Source: an uncultured Pelagibacteraceae bacterium
Lineage (GTDB): Bacteria > Pseudomonadota > Alphaproteobacteria > Pelagibacterales > Pelagibacteraceae
Reading direction: 5' to 3'
Assembly: GCA_902551985.1 (NCBI GenBank)
Contig: CACDFI010000001.1
Coordinates: forward strand, 1 to 64,000
DNA length: 64,000 nt
Shown here: positions 24,691-33,819 of the stretch, in pieces
How the letters are laid out: every line of letters starts with the position of its first letter
Numbering within the stretch: the stretch's first letter is position 1
The notes under the pieces: model-generated
Databases searched by the model: none
What the model was told of the DNA's origin: nothing
Seen by the model: only the letters and a program-made list of their open reading frames with translations
Made by a program: the position numbers and the translations under genes

Positions 24691-25708
24691 TTTCACTCCA
24701 CAATTTATTTAGATTTTCATTAGGTGATATACCATAAATAGAATTAATGTTAGTAAAATGTATCGCTAAAGATGGTATTGGACTAAAACAATACTCATTA
24801 CTAAAAATGTCATGTAATGGCTTCTCAAATGGGACATGCTCTATAGTCGTCATCAGTTTCAAATTATCAAAATATTTCTCTATCATTTTCTTACTTGTTA
24901 AAAAAGTACACAATGTTTGATCAATTCTTCTCCAATGTGATTTGTTTCCAAATAAAACATTTGTTTTAGTAGGATTTATATAAAGATAAGGATAATCTGT
25001 CGGACACAAAAATAGTTCATTATTAATTAGACTTGAAAATTTTTCATAAGTGTAAATCATTTCTTCAATTGAATTAATTTTATGTATATAATCATCCTCA
25101 ACAAAATAAATTAAGTCATCTGAATTTAAAGAAAGATCCAAAGATTGACCTATATTCGACATATTTGATTTTTGATTTTCAGAAACCTTTTTATTTGCTT
25201 GATTAATATTATTTATAATCGTCTTATATTTTTCAAATTCTAATTTTTTTATATCGAAATTAAAAAATTGATTGTTTAGAATTTTTTTATACTTTTCAAT
25301 TACAACTTTACTAGACTCATGGTCTATTATTGTAAGTTTCAGACCTATTTTATTAAACAAATGCTTTGAGTGATTAAGTGACTTTACAATTGAATTTAAA
25401 CTTCTTATTGAATACTCTTGTTTTTCCTCACTAAATACACGTTCTTTTGACTGGCTAAGCATTTTAACAGAGGCACAACTCCTAAAAATTATATGCAGAG
25501 AATTTACTTTTCTTGAAATTTTAAATTCACCTAAAGGCAAGGTAGTTGATTGTTCACCAATTATTGATAAATTTTCATATCCATATTTTTCAATACCTTC
25601 TACTGAATAATTACTTTGATCAATGATTTCAAAACCGAATAATCTATTAATTTGTATTAATAATTTTTTTAAAAATGATTTTTTTTTCTTTATTTTTAAC
25701 TGTTTCAC
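24674..25708 (-). CDS. uncharacterised protein, possible glycosyltransferase-like (VEDDY motif)
   Basis: I do not recognise this 344-residue protein. Near residue 202 it has LIYFVEDDYIHK, a short hydrophobic strand ending in acidic residues, as in the metal-binding motif of GT-A glycosyltransferases. There is a basic N-terminus and no signal peptide or membrane helix. It overlaps the following bcp gene at its 3' end and is divergent from a rhodanese gene 18 bases away. A role in surface-sugar transfer is a guess from the single motif. Confidence 0.5.
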   Translation of the reverse strand: MKQLKIKKKKSFLKKLLIQINRLFGFEIIDQSNYSVEGIEKYGYENLSIIGEQSTTLPLGEFKISRKVNSLHIIFRSCASVKMLSQSKERVFSEEKQEYSIRSLNSIVKSLNHSKHLFNKIGLKLTIIDHESSKVVIEKYKKILNNQFFNFDIKKLEFEKYKTIINNINQANKKVSENQKSNMSNIGQSLDLSLNSDDLIYFVEDDYIHKINSIEEMIYTYEKFSSLINNELFLCPTDYPYLYINPTKTNVLFGNKSHWRRIDQTLCTFLTSKKMIEKYFDNLKLMTTIEHVPFEKPLHDIFSNEYCFSPIPSLAIHFTNINSIYGISPNENLNKLWSENEFIE

Positions 25709-25726
25709 AATATAAATTTAATTTAT

Positions 25727-26113
25727 ATGAATATTAAATCATCATCAACTTTAGTATCAGAAGCTTTAAAGGAAATTAAGACCATAACACCCAATGAAGC
25801 TTTGGAGAAATTAAACAATAATAATTGTAATCTTATTGATATAAGAGATGTAAGAGAACTAGAGAGATTAGGTAGAATAGAAAATTCTTTACACGTACCT
25901 AGAGGAATGTTGGAATTTTGGATGGATCCAGATAGTCAATATTTTAAAGATGGAAAAATCGACATGAATAAAGAAATTGTATTATTTTGTGCAGGTGGAC
26001 TAAGATCTGCGTTAGCGACGAAAACTCTAAAAAATATGGGTTTTACAAATGTTTGTCATGTTGATGGTGGCTTTGGTTCAATGCAAAGCTCAGGCTTTAA
26101 AGTTGTTAAGTAA
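25727..26113 (+). CDS. rhodanese-domain protein
   Basis: A single rhodanese domain of 128 residues. The active-site loop is LFCAGGLRSA with catalytic Cys88, and the CH2A-like region is LIDIRDVREL at about 37-46. Such proteins carry persulfide sulfur or act in thiol signalling. No membrane segment. The sulfur acceptor is not identifiable. Confidence 0.9.
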   Translation: MNIKSSSTLVSEALKEIKTITPNEALEKLNNNNCNLIDIRDVRELERLGRIENSLHVPRGMLEFWMDPDSQYFKDGKIDMNKEIVLFCAGGLRSALATKTLKNMGFTNVCHVDGGFGSMQSSGFKVVK

Positions 26114-26122
26114 TTTTTGAAA

Positions 26123-26596
26123 TTAATCTAATAAATTTATCCTTTTGGCGTAAAACATTCTAATAATCCAATAAATTACTATACCAACCGGACCAATAAA
26201 GTAAGTTATAATTAAAGGAATAAAGACTAAATATTTTGACATAAACAATTTTTGACTATCTTTCATAATCCAAGCACCACAAAATAAATTTACAGCAAGA
26301 AAATGAGTCCAAAACATTATTAAAAAAGCCTCAGACTCAAATAGAGTTCTTAAGTCGTATAGACCAAGATACAATGTAAAATTATAACCAAAATCATATC
26401 CAGAAATATAGAAATAATAACCAAGATAAGCGTATACAGCTGACAATATAAAAAAAGGCAAAATGGAAGTTACTAATAATCCACAAATTTTAGATTGTGG
26501 AAAAATAATTAAAATAAGCCAGAAAGGTATTACACCAATATTTAACCATAAATATATCATCTCTATGGTAAAAAAAGTTGCAAATTGTTCAAACAT
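26123..26596 (-). CDS. ABA4-like (DUF4281-type) membrane protein
   Basis: A 157-residue protein with four to five membrane helices. The pattern of a helix pair, a segment ending in HFLAVNLFCGAWI, and a final FIGPVGIVIYWIIR resembles the ABA4/DUF4281 family, named after a plant protein needed for neoxanthin synthesis. Bacterial members have no firm function. It converges with the rhodanese gene with a 9-base gap. Confidence 0.65.
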   Translation of the reverse strand: MFEQFATFFTIEMIYLWLNIGVIPFWLILIIFPQSKICGLLVTSILPFFILSAVYAYLGYYFYISGYDFGYNFTLYLGLYDLRTLFESEAFLIMFWTHFLAVNLFCGAWIMKDSQKLFMSKYLVFIPLIITYFIGPVGIVIYWIIRMFYAKRINLLD

Positions 26597-26625
26597 ATTA
26601 ATTTTATATTATATTAAATAAAATA

Positions 26626-27189
26626 ATGATTCCCATAAAAAATAAAAAAAAGTCATTAGAAGTTACTGTTGAAGAGATGACTAATTTTGCACTAAATTAT
26701 GTTGAAAAATTTGCACCATCTAAACAACAATTAAGGACCTACTTATTGAAAAAATATCTTACCTCAAGAACACCAAATATTAAAAAAACTGATGTCTCAA
26801 ATCTGATTGATATTGTGCTTGAAGATCTTGAAAAATCAAAATTTATTAATGATAAATTTTATTCAGAGTCAAAAGCAAAAAGTTTAATACAGAGAGGCTC
26901 CTCAATAAACAAGATCAGAAATTATCTAATAAACAAAGGTGTTGGTGAAAAATATATAAAAAATACTATTGAAAAAATAAAAGATCAAAATGAAGATCAG
27001 GATTTTTTTTCAGCAATAAAAATTTGTAAAAAAAAAAGAATAGGACCATCAAGACAGGAGGATAATAGACCTTTATTTTACAAAAAAGATATAGGAGTAT
27101 TGGCAAGATCAGGATTTGACTTTGAAGTTTCCAGAAGAGTAATGGATTTAGATAAAGATGAATATTTAAAAATTATAAATCTTCTTTAG
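26626..27189 (+). CDS. recX: RecX-family regulatory protein
   Basis: A 187-residue protein built of helical three-helix repeats, with RecX-like segments LRTYLLKKYL near residue 37, FINDKFYSESKAKSLIQRG at about 74-92, and GFDFEVSRRVMD near the end. RecX binds RecA filaments and limits strand exchange. The N-terminal region is lysine-rich. No recA gene is next to it here. Sequence identity is low by eye, so the call rests on repeat structure and length. Confidence 0.75.
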   Translation: MIPIKNKKKSLEVTVEEMTNFALNYVEKFAPSKQQLRTYLLKKYLTSRTPNIKKTDVSNLIDIVLEDLEKSKFINDKFYSESKAKSLIQRGSSINKIRNYLINKGVGEKYIKNTIEKIKDQNEDQDFFSAIKICKKKRIGPSRQEDNRPLFYKKDIGVLARSGFDFEVSRRVMDLDKDEYLKIINLL

Positions 27190-27322
27190 ATTTTTTATTC
27201 TTTTCCTCTAAATAATATTGGATTTTATTTTTAATATAATTTTTAACTATAACAAAAACAATTAAACCAAATATTGATACCGAAACAATTATAATTAATA
27301 TTATTCTTAATTGTTCACTCAT
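27173..27322 (-). CDS. small single-helix membrane protein downstream of cysQ
   Basis: A 49-residue frame (MSEQLRIILIIIVSVSIFG at the start) has one strong membrane helix at about 6-26 and a charged C-terminus ending KNKKSKEDL. Its ATG overlaps the cysQ stop in an ATGA arrangement, which is strong evidence of translational coupling. The 3' end overlaps recX on the opposite strand by 17 bases. Function unknown. Confidence 0.6.
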   Translation of the reverse strand: MSEQLRIILIIIVSVSIFGLIVFVIVKNYIKNKIQYYLEEKNKKSKEDL

Positions 27323-28095
27323 TTTAATGAATTGCTTCTTTTAATAATTAAGCTGGGGTTTTTGAACCCTTTTTTTCCATAAGTAATTTCATTTCCATCA
27401 AAATCCGTAATTATACCACCAGCGTTTTCTAATATTGCATGTCCTGCAGCAATATCCCATTCACATGCTCTAGGTTCCGCAACATAACCATCAAACTCTC
27501 CTGACGCAATAACACAAAATTTTAGTGAACTCTTCATTTTAACATATTCTGTTACACCAAGTTTTTTATGAATTTTTTCAATTTCAGGTTTTAATTTATC
27601 AGAGTAAGAAACCACTTTTACAGAATTTAAAGGACTTAATTTTTTGCAATCTAGCTTAGTCTTTTTGTTTCTAGTAAACTCAAAGGAATTATTTTTTCCA
27701 TACGAATAAAACATTCTATTTTTTGCTGGAACATTAATTAATCCTGCAACAGCTTTTCTATTCAAAATCAAACCTGCATTTAATGTAAATTCCTCTTTAT
27801 TGTTTATATAATCATACGTTCCATCAATAGGATCAATAAGCCAAAAATCTTTAAGATCATCTTTAGATTTATTATGCGAGGTTTCCTCAGATACAATTGG
27901 AATATCGGGTGTCAATTTCAATATTTTTTTTGTAAGAATTTTATTTACTTCTAAGTCACCATTGCTAACTGGAGTATTGTCAGATTTAATTTCTTTTTGT
28001 AACCCTTCATTTCTAAGTTGTATGGATAAATCTCCTGCAATTAAGAAAGTATCAATTAAACTTTCAATAATATTTTTTATTTCATTTTCATCCAT
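27319..28095 (-). CDS. cysQ: 3'(2'),5'-bisphosphate nucleotidase (CysQ/inositol monophosphatase family)
   Basis: A protein of about 258 residues of the lithium-sensitive phosphatase family. Metal-site motifs are VSEETS, WLIDPIDGTYDY and the late CEWDIAAGHAILENAGG. CysQ hydrolyses 3'-phosphoadenosine 5'-phosphate to AMP; inositol monophosphatase is the nearest alternative. I use the ATG at 28095 rather than the TTG three codons earlier. It overlaps the upstream DUF3553-like gene by 8 bases and the downstream small gene by ATGA. Confidence 0.85.
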   Translation of the reverse strand: MDENEIKNIIESLIDTFLIAGDLSIQLRNEGLQKEIKSDNTPVSNGDLEVNKILTKKILKLTPDIPIVSEETSHNKSKDDLKDFWLIDPIDGTYDYINNKEEFTLNAGLILNRKAVAGLINVPAKNRMFYSYGKNNSFEFTRNKKTKLDCKKLSPLNSVKVVSYSDKLKPEIEKIHKKLGVTEYVKMKSSLKFCVIASGEFDGYVAEPRACEWDIAAGHAILENAGGIITDFDGNEITYGKKGFKNPSLIIKRSNSLK

Positions 28096-28264
28096 TGATA
28101 TCAATTCTCTCTAGCTCAATATTATTTGCATTAATTACTTTTTTACCAACATTTTCAAAGTTTACAGTCACTTTGTCTTTAATTATCGATTGTACTTGAC
28201 CAATACCCCAGCTTTTATTTGCGGGATTAATAACTTTGTCACCTGGTTCAAAATCCAAAATCAT
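28088..28264 (-). CDS. DUF3553-like small protein
   Basis: A 58-residue frame that reads [20 protein letters not shown], then [20 protein letters not shown]. This matches the DUF3553 pattern: a small SH3-like barrel with GD.V..P....WG.GQV and VNFE..GKK. It is intact, overlaps the cysQ start by 8 bases and heads that operon. The family occurs in alphaproteobacteria and has no known function; the fold resembles nucleic-acid-binding KOW/Tudor-like barrels. Confidence 0.75.
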   Translation of the reverse strand: MILDFEPGDKVINPANKSWGIGQVQSIIKDKVTVNFENVGKKVINANNIELERIDING

Positions 28265-28305
28265 TTAACTTAACTTATAATAGAAATAAGTATAAATACC
28301 ATCAA

Positions 28306-29421
28306 ATGAATTTAGAAACTAACTCAATTGGACTATTAAAAAAACCATCCGAAACAACAGTTGTTGTTGCTATGTCTGGTGGTGTCGACTCGTCCACAGT
28401 TGCAGGAATTATGAAAAAAGAAGGTTATAAAGTAATCGGTATTACACTTAAATTATATAATGACGGAAAAGAGGTCTCAGCATCTAAGCAATGTTGTTCT
28501 GGGCAAGATATAATGGACGCAAAGAGAGTCGCACATAGATTAGGTATTGAACATAAAATACTTTATTATCAAGATAAGTTTAAGCAAGGAGTGATAGATA
28601 ATTTTGTTGAAAGTTATTTAAAAGGTGAAACACCAATACCCTGTGTTCAATGTAATCAAACTGTAAAATTTAAAGATCTATTTGAATTTTCAAAAGATTT
28701 AAATGCTGATGCACTTGTAACAGGGCATTATGTGAAAAGCTTCACTCGAAATAACCAAACAAATATGTATAGAGCTTTAGATACCAATAGAGACCAAAGC
28801 TATTTTTTGTTCAACACTACAAGAGAACAGTTAAATTTTTTAAGATTTCCTTTAGGTGGAATGCTTAAAGACAAAACAAGAGAGATTGCAAAAAATTTAA
28901 ATTTAAATGTTGCAGATAAACCTGATAGCCAAGATATATGCTTTGTTCCTAATGGTGATTATGCTTCAGTGATTGAAAAATTTAAACCTGACTCTTTTAA
29001 GAAAGGGAATATTAAAGATTTAAATGGTAAAGTTTTAGGGGTTCATGACGGGATAATAAATTTTACGATTGGACAAAGAAAAGGAATTAAGATTGCAAAT
29101 AAAGAGCCGCTTTATGTGATAAAAATTGATCCAGATAAACATGAGATTATAGTTGGAGAAAAAATACATTTAGCAAAAAATAAAATAAATCTACATAAAT
29201 TGAATTTATTAGATAATAAAAATGTATTTTTAGATAAAATTAAAGTTAAAGTAAGATCTACAGGTAAACTTTTAGACGCCAAAGTTAATTTAACTAATAG
29301 TGAAAATGCTGAGGTAATTTTAGATAACCCAGAATATGGTATATCTCCAGGACAAGCATGTGTCTTTTATAAAACCGATGAAACTGGTGAAAAATGTTTA
29401 GGTGGCGGTTGGATAAATTAA
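28306..29421 (+). CDS. mnmA: tRNA-specific 2-thiouridylase MnmA
   Basis: A 371-residue enzyme with the PP-loop [13 protein letters not shown] near residue 23, the catalytic cysteine region [12 protein letters not shown] at about 111-122, QSYFLFN, and the second cysteine in [12 protein letters not shown]. It adds the 2-thio group to U34 of tRNA-Lys, Glu and Gln. All catalytic motifs are present. Its 3' end overlaps the convergent membrane-protein gene by 24 bases. Confidence 0.96.
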   Translation: MNLETNSIGLLKKPSETTVVVAMSGGVDSSTVAGIMKKEGYKVIGITLKLYNDGKEVSASKQCCSGQDIMDAKRVAHRLGIEHKILYYQDKFKQGVIDNFVESYLKGETPIPCVQCNQTVKFKDLFEFSKDLNADALVTGHYVKSFTRNNQTNMYRALDTNRDQSYFLFNTTREQLNFLRFPLGGMLKDKTREIAKNLNLNVADKPDSQDICFVPNGDYASVIEKFKPDSFKKGNIKDLNGKVLGVHDGIINFTIGQRKGIKIANKEPLYVIKIDPDKHEIIVGEKIHLAKNKINLHKLNLLDNKNVFLDKIKVKVRSTGKLLDAKVNLTNSENAEVILDNPEYGISPGQACVFYKTDETGEKCLGGGWIN

Positions 29422-30060
29422 TTTTTTAAAAGAAATAAAAAATAATAAAAAAAATAACTGTATTAATAAAAAATAGTTCCAAGAAATTATATTTTTAATC
29501 TGTGGAAAAGTATCAATTTTAATAACTAAAATTGGAAGTAAAATTAAACCAGAAATAACTAAAAGCCAGGATAAGCCATAATTTAATTTAACAATTTTAT
29601 AATTGAAAATTTTTGATAGTTTTTTTTGGTTGCTAATTAGTATTTTATTTGAGAATAATTGAAGCAATACTATTGAGATTATGTAAAAATAAATACCAAT
29701 TCTTTTAAAAAAAGAATAAAGATTACTTTCACCCAAAAAGGTTATGTATAAACATAAAAAGATGACTGTTATAAAAGTTAAAATAACTAAGTTTTTAGAT
29801 TTAATTTTAAAATTATTAATTTCTTTAGAAAAAGTAATCCAAAAAAAAAAAATAATTAGTGAATAAAAATACATCATCGGTTTGAAAAAGAACTTTACAG
29901 GCTCATAACGCCCGACCCGAGATATTGAGGTGCACCCCTCAAAATTTGGAATACATTTAGCAACTAAATCAAGATTTATTGAGATAATATATGAGATGAT
30001 AACGGTAAAAACTGGCAGGACAAAACAAGCCAGTGATATAAATCTTAGCTTGTATGACAT
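29398..30060 (-). CDS. multi-pass membrane protein, possibly Frag1/DRAM-like
   Basis: A 220-residue protein with six predicted membrane helices. After the first helix it has [19 protein letters not shown], with two cysteines and a CTSIS..GR motif that resembles Frag1/DRAM/Sfk1-type proteins. No enzymatic residues stand out. It is transcribed in the same direction as, and just downstream of, the 27-residue basic protein gene. Confidence 0.55.
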   Translation of the reverse strand: MSYKLRFISLACFVLPVFTVIISYIISINLDLVAKCIPNFEGCTSISRVGRYEPVKFFFKPMMYFYSLIIFFFWITFSKEINNFKIKSKNLVILTFITVIFLCLYITFLGESNLYSFFKRIGIYFYIISIVLLQLFSNKILISNQKKLSKIFNYKIVKLNYGLSWLLVISGLILLPILVIKIDTFPQIKNIISWNYFLLIQLFFLLFFISFKKLIYPTAT

Positions 30061-30075
30061 TATTATTAACTCTAA

Positions 30076-30159
30076 TTACTTTTTCTTGTTTTTCTTTCTA
30101 GCTCTTCTCTTTTTTGAGCCCATTTTCCTTCGGCCTCTATGTTTCTTTGGGTATCCCAT
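30076..30159 (-). CDS. 27-residue very basic protein, ribosomal-protein-like
   Basis: The frame begins MGYPKKHRGRRKMGSKKRRA and ends NKKK: 27 residues, almost two thirds Lys or Arg. A perfect Shine-Dalgarno, AAGGAG, sits 5 bases before the ATG, which is rare in this genome and argues strongly that it is translated. Size and composition resemble tiny ribosomal proteins such as bTHX, but I cannot align it with confidence. It lies between metC (divergent) and the membrane-protein gene at 29398. Confidence 0.65.
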   Translation of the reverse strand: MGYPKKHRGRRKMGSKKRRARKKNKKK

Positions 30160-30234
30160 AATCTCCTTAGTTTTACTATTTTATTGACTTATTTGGTGGA
30201 TATAGCATTGTCCAATCAACATAGCAATTTTTTT

Positions 30235-31410
30235 ATGAGCAAATCGTTTAAGACTTTCTTGAAACATACAGCAAAAGATTTCCATAATCACTCAGTTAAT
30301 CCACCAGTAGTTCGTGCATCTACAATAATATTTAAATCAATGAACGACATTAGACGCACTCAGTCTAAATACAAAAAAGATCCAAGAGGTGGACATTTTG
30401 ATTATGGAAGGCAAGGAACATCAACAACACATATCTTGCAAAAAATTTTAAATAAACTTGAGGAGTCATACCATGTTTTTTTAACACCCACAGGTTTTGG
30501 ATCTGTTTTTTTAGCAATTTTTAGTGTTGTAAGACCTGGAGATGAAATTGTTGTAGCTGATCCTGTATATAATCCAACAAGAGTATTAACTCAAGATTTT
30601 TTAAAAGAATTTAATATTAAAACAACTTTTTATAATCCTCATGACTTAAAGTCTCTTAATAAGATTATAAATAAAAAAACAAAATTAATTTTTGTAGAAA
30701 ATCCTGGAAGTAATTCTTTTGAATTTCAAGATTTATCAAAAATAATTTCTATTGCTAAAAAAAAGAAAGTGTTTACAGCAATAGACAATACCTGGGCAAC
30801 ACCATATTTTTTTAAACCAATGAAACTTGGATTTGATATGTCAATTGTTTCAGCTACCAAATATTACTCAGGACACTCAGATGTGATGGGTGGTAGCTTG
30901 GCAGTGAATAGAAAAGTTTTTAAACATGTTGAGAAAGCACAAAAAATTATTGGCTTAAGATTAGGACCTGATGATGCATATTTGATAACAAGAGGTTTAA
31001 GAACATTGGATGTAAGATTAGATAAGCACCAAGAAAATGCAAGAAAAGTTGCAGAATTTTTGTCAAAAAATAAAAAAGTTAAACTTTTATACCCTTATAA
31101 AAAAGGATCTCTTAATTATAAATTATGGAAAAAATACTACTCAGGAGCGTCTGGTTTAATGGGACTTAAAATTAAAACAAAAGACAGAAAATCTGTTATC
31201 AAATTCGTAAATTCTCTTAAATTATTTGGGTATGGATATAGTTGGGGAGGTTTTGAAAGTTTAGCGCTACATCAAAGTAAAGCAGAGAGAGGGAATAGAA
31301 TTCATTCGGATATAAAAGAAGATGAAAAAATTGTAAGACTACATATAGGTCTTGAAGATCCAAAAGATTTAATTGAAGATTTGCGAAAATCGCTTAAATT
31401 CATTAAATGA
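30235..31410 (+). CDS. metC: cystathionine beta-lyase (Cys/Met metabolism PLP enzyme)
   Basis: A 391-residue PLP enzyme of the Cys/Met metabolism family. The PLP lysine is Lys209 in VSATKYYSGHSDVMGG; YGRQGTSTTH at about 58-67 and DNTWATP at 184-190 are family motifs. It most resembles MetC-type lyases that cleave cystathionine to homocysteine, pyruvate and ammonia. I use the ATG at 30235; an upstream in-frame ATG at 30139 would add 32 residues over the leader. It overlaps the MFS gene by ATGA. Confidence 0.88.
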   Translation: MSKSFKTFLKHTAKDFHNHSVNPPVVRASTIIFKSMNDIRRTQSKYKKDPRGGHFDYGRQGTSTTHILQKILNKLEESYHVFLTPTGFGSVFLAIFSVVRPGDEIVVADPVYNPTRVLTQDFLKEFNIKTTFYNPHDLKSLNKIINKKTKLIFVENPGSNSFEFQDLSKIISIAKKKKVFTAIDNTWATPYFFKPMKLGFDMSIVSATKYYSGHSDVMGGSLAVNRKVFKHVEKAQKIIGLRLGPDDAYLITRGLRTLDVRLDKHQENARKVAEFLSKNKKVKLLYPYKKGSLNYKLWKKYYSGASGLMGLKIKTKDRKSVIKFVNSLKLFGYGYSWGGFESLALHQSKAERGNRIHSDIKEDEKIVRLHIGLEDPKDLIEDLRKSLKFIK

Positions 31411-32627
31411 GTTCTGAAAAATTTTTCAATACAAAAAAAGCTTTAATTACTTTAATAGCAGCATCGCTAGTTGTTATAGTTTCTCTTGGTATAAGACAGA
31501 CATTTGGATTATTTTTTTTTGACTTTAATGCTGATCTAAATATTTCAATTTCTCATTTCGGTTTTGTTATTGGGCTGCAATTATTGATGTGGGGAGTCTT
31601 TAGCCCAATATTTGGTTTCATAACCGACAGATATGGAGGCGCTACTGCAATTTTTATAGGTTTTTTATTTTATTTGGCAGGACTTTTCCTGTTTTACTCT
31701 GGATTAAATACAGGTTATTTTTTTACTTTAACTATAGGACTTTTGATTGGAATTGGATTAGGTGGCACAGCCATAAGTATTCCAGTTTCTGTAGTTGCAA
31801 AACATTTTCCATCATCTAACAGAACAATTGCTACTGGTATTGTGACTTGTGCAGGGTCATTTGGTTTTTTTGTATCGCCATTACTAGTAAGATATTCTCT
31901 AATTGAAATTGGGTGGGAAATAACAATTTTGTATTTTTGTTTTCTTTTAGGATTAGGCTTAATAACAGCTTTATTTGTTAGCACACCTAAAACACCTGTT
32001 GGAAATAATGATAATAATAATCAAACTGCTAAGGAAGCTTTAAAAGAAGCATTTAATAATAAAAGTTTTATATTTTTAACCCTAGGATTTTTTGTCTGTG
32101 GTTGGCATATAGCATTAGTAGCTACCCATATCCCAACTTATATGATGGATAGAGGTATGCCAGATTGGACAGCAGCTATGATTTTAGCATTAGTCGGTGT
32201 CTTCAACATGATAGGAACTATGGGAAGTGGTTATCTTGCGACTAAGTTTAGTAAAAAGAAAGTACTAAGTGCAATTTATTTATTAAGAGGTGTTTCGTTA
32301 ATATATTTTTTATATTTACCACCAAGTATATTTAACTCAGTTGTTTTTGGAGTTACATTTGGTCTTTTATGGCTTTCAACTGTTCCACCTACAAATGGTT
32401 TGGTAGGACATATTTTTGGAACAAAACATATTGGTCTTCTTTATGGAATAGTATTTGTAAGTCACCAGATAGGATCTTTTCTTGGAGCATATTTAGGAGG
32501 AGTTTTCTATGAAATGCATGGAAATTTCGATTACGCATGGTACGTTTCTATCGCATTATCAATCTTTGCAGGTTTGATACACTTACCAATTAAAGAGAAA
32601 TCAATTGAAAGAGTTCAAACAGCATAA
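31407..32627 (+). CDS. MFS transporter, OFA/monocarboxylate-like
   Basis: A 406-residue major facilitator protein with twelve membrane helices. The loop-2/3 motif appears as GFITDRYGG, and the opening LGIRQTFGLFFFDF resembles the oxalate:formate/monocarboxylate antiporter branch. Substrate unknown. It is translationally coupled to metC upstream, and its last 23 bases overlap the pabB frame. Confidence 0.85.
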   Translation: MSSEKFFNTKKALITLIAASLVVIVSLGIRQTFGLFFFDFNADLNISISHFGFVIGLQLLMWGVFSPIFGFITDRYGGATAIFIGFLFYLAGLFLFYSGLNTGYFFTLTIGLLIGIGLGGTAISIPVSVVAKHFPSSNRTIATGIVTCAGSFGFFVSPLLVRYSLIEIGWEITILYFCFLLGLGLITALFVSTPKTPVGNNDNNNQTAKEALKEAFNNKSFIFLTLGFFVCGWHIALVATHIPTYMMDRGMPDWTAAMILALVGVFNMIGTMGSGYLATKFSKKKVLSAIYLLRGVSLIYFLYLPPSIFNSVVFGVTFGLLWLSTVPPTNGLVGHIFGTKHIGLLYGIVFVSHQIGSFLGAYLGGVFYEMHGNFDYAWYVSIALSIFAGLIHLPIKEKSIERVQTA

Positions 32628-33819
32628 ACTAAGATTTAACCCATTTTTAGAAAATCTTTATCAATCTGATAAACCATTAATTATCTATAAAGTAGAAGGT
32701 GGTTATGATTTGTTTACAGATTTTTCACAAAAAATAATAATTAATAACAAAAATGTAGAAAAGTTTTTAAATTCTTTTAAAAAAAAAAAATACAAAAGAG
32801 AAACTGATATTTTTATTGGCTTTTTTGGATACGAAATTCTTTGTAATTTATTAAATATTAAAATTAAAAATCAAAAAAAAATAAATTTTTACAAAGGCGT
32901 GTTTTATAAACCAGAAACGATTATAAAAATTAGAGATAAAATTAAAATATATTCAACAAAAAAAAAATATAATTTCAATTATCGTTTTCAAAAAACAAAC
33001 ATTTCAAGTCCATTTAAATTAAATATTAGCTACCCAAAATATAAAAAAATATTTGATCTTTTTTCAAAGAAAATACGTGAGGGACAAACCTATCAAATAA
33101 AAATATGCACTAAATATAAAAATAAATCCGAAATAAATTCTGTAAACTTCTTTTGGAAGTTAATGAAAATTAACTCGTCCCCTGAATCATTTATGATTAG
33201 AGATAAAGATTATTCAATAGTAAGCTGTTCCCCAGAAACATTGATAGATAGAAAAGGTAATACAATCATTACTAAACCAATAGCAGGTACACTAAAAAAG
33301 AATAAATTTTATAATAAATTAAAGGCGCTTAAATATTTTAGAAACAATAATAAGGAAACGAAAGAACATAACATGATCGTTGATCTTGAAAGGAATGATC
33401 TGTCTAGAATTTGTAAGCCTGGGACTGTAAAGATTAGAAAAGAAAAATATGTTGAAGAATATAAGCATCTTTATCACTATGTAACAAGTATTGCAGGCAA
33501 GATAAAAAAAAATATATCTGTTAAGGAAATAATTACAGCCATGATGCCAGGCGGATCTGTTATTGGATGTCCAAAAATTAAGACGTTACAATTATTAAAC
33601 TCTCAGGAAAAAGAGGATAGAAATATTTTTACTGGAAGTTTTGGTTTTATTAAATTCAATGAGGATATGAGATTTAATATAATAATAAGATCTATCTTAA
33701 ACTTCAAAAAACAATCAGAAATTTCAGCGGCATCAGGTGTAGTTTTAGACAGTGCAGCAAAAAAAGAATTTTATGAGAATTTTATAAAAGCGAAATCATT
33801 ATTAGAATTATTTAAATGA
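32605..33819 (+). CDS. pabB: aminodeoxychorismate synthase component I (chorismate-binding enzyme)
   Basis: A 404-residue chorismate-binding enzyme. The C-terminal catalytic half shows SCSPETLI, KPIAGT (225-229), EHNMIVDLERNDL, GGSVIGCPK and FTGSFGF. The following pabA- and pabC-like genes make p-aminobenzoate synthesis for folate the likely role. One point is odd: E. coli PabB has PIKGT, whose Lys forms a covalent intermediate, while this protein has PIAGT as in anthranilate synthase TrpE. The only candidate start is TTG 32605, inside the MFS gene. Confidence 0.8.
   Translation: MKEFKQHKLRFNPFLENLYQSDKPLIIYKVEGGYDLFTDFSQKIIINNKNVEKFLNSFKKKKYKRETDIFIGFFGYEILCNLLNIKIKNQKKINFYKGVFYKPETIIKIRDKIKIYSTKKKYNFNYRFQKTNISSPFKLNISYPKYKKIFDLFSKKIREGQTYQIKICTKYKNKSEINSVNFFWKLMKINSSPESFMIRDKDYSIVSCSPETLIDRKGNTIITKPIAGTLKKNKFYNKLKALKYFRNNNKETKEHNMIVDLERNDLSRICKPGTVKIRKEKYVEEYKHLYHYVTSIAGKIKKNISVKEIITAMMPGGSVIGCPKIKTLQLLNSQEKEDRNIFTGSFGFIKFNEDMRFNIIIRSILNFKKQSEISAASGVVLDSAAKKEFYENFIKAKSLLELFK

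Noticed and set aside
29930-30187. 85-residue plus-strand frame opposite a membrane protein and the basic-protein gene
   Set aside because: It runs against two minus-strand genes, one with a perfect Shine-Dalgarno, and has no recognisable features.
30139-30234. In-frame upstream extension of metC from ATG 30139
   Set aside because: The extra 32 residues are hydrophobic and unlike the family, and they overlap the leader of the divergent basic-protein gene; ATG 30235 gives the usual start.
32638-32647. A further AACCCATTTT copy
   Set aside because: It lies within the pabB coding frame, away from any promoter, and lacks the GAC end, so it is taken as chance.
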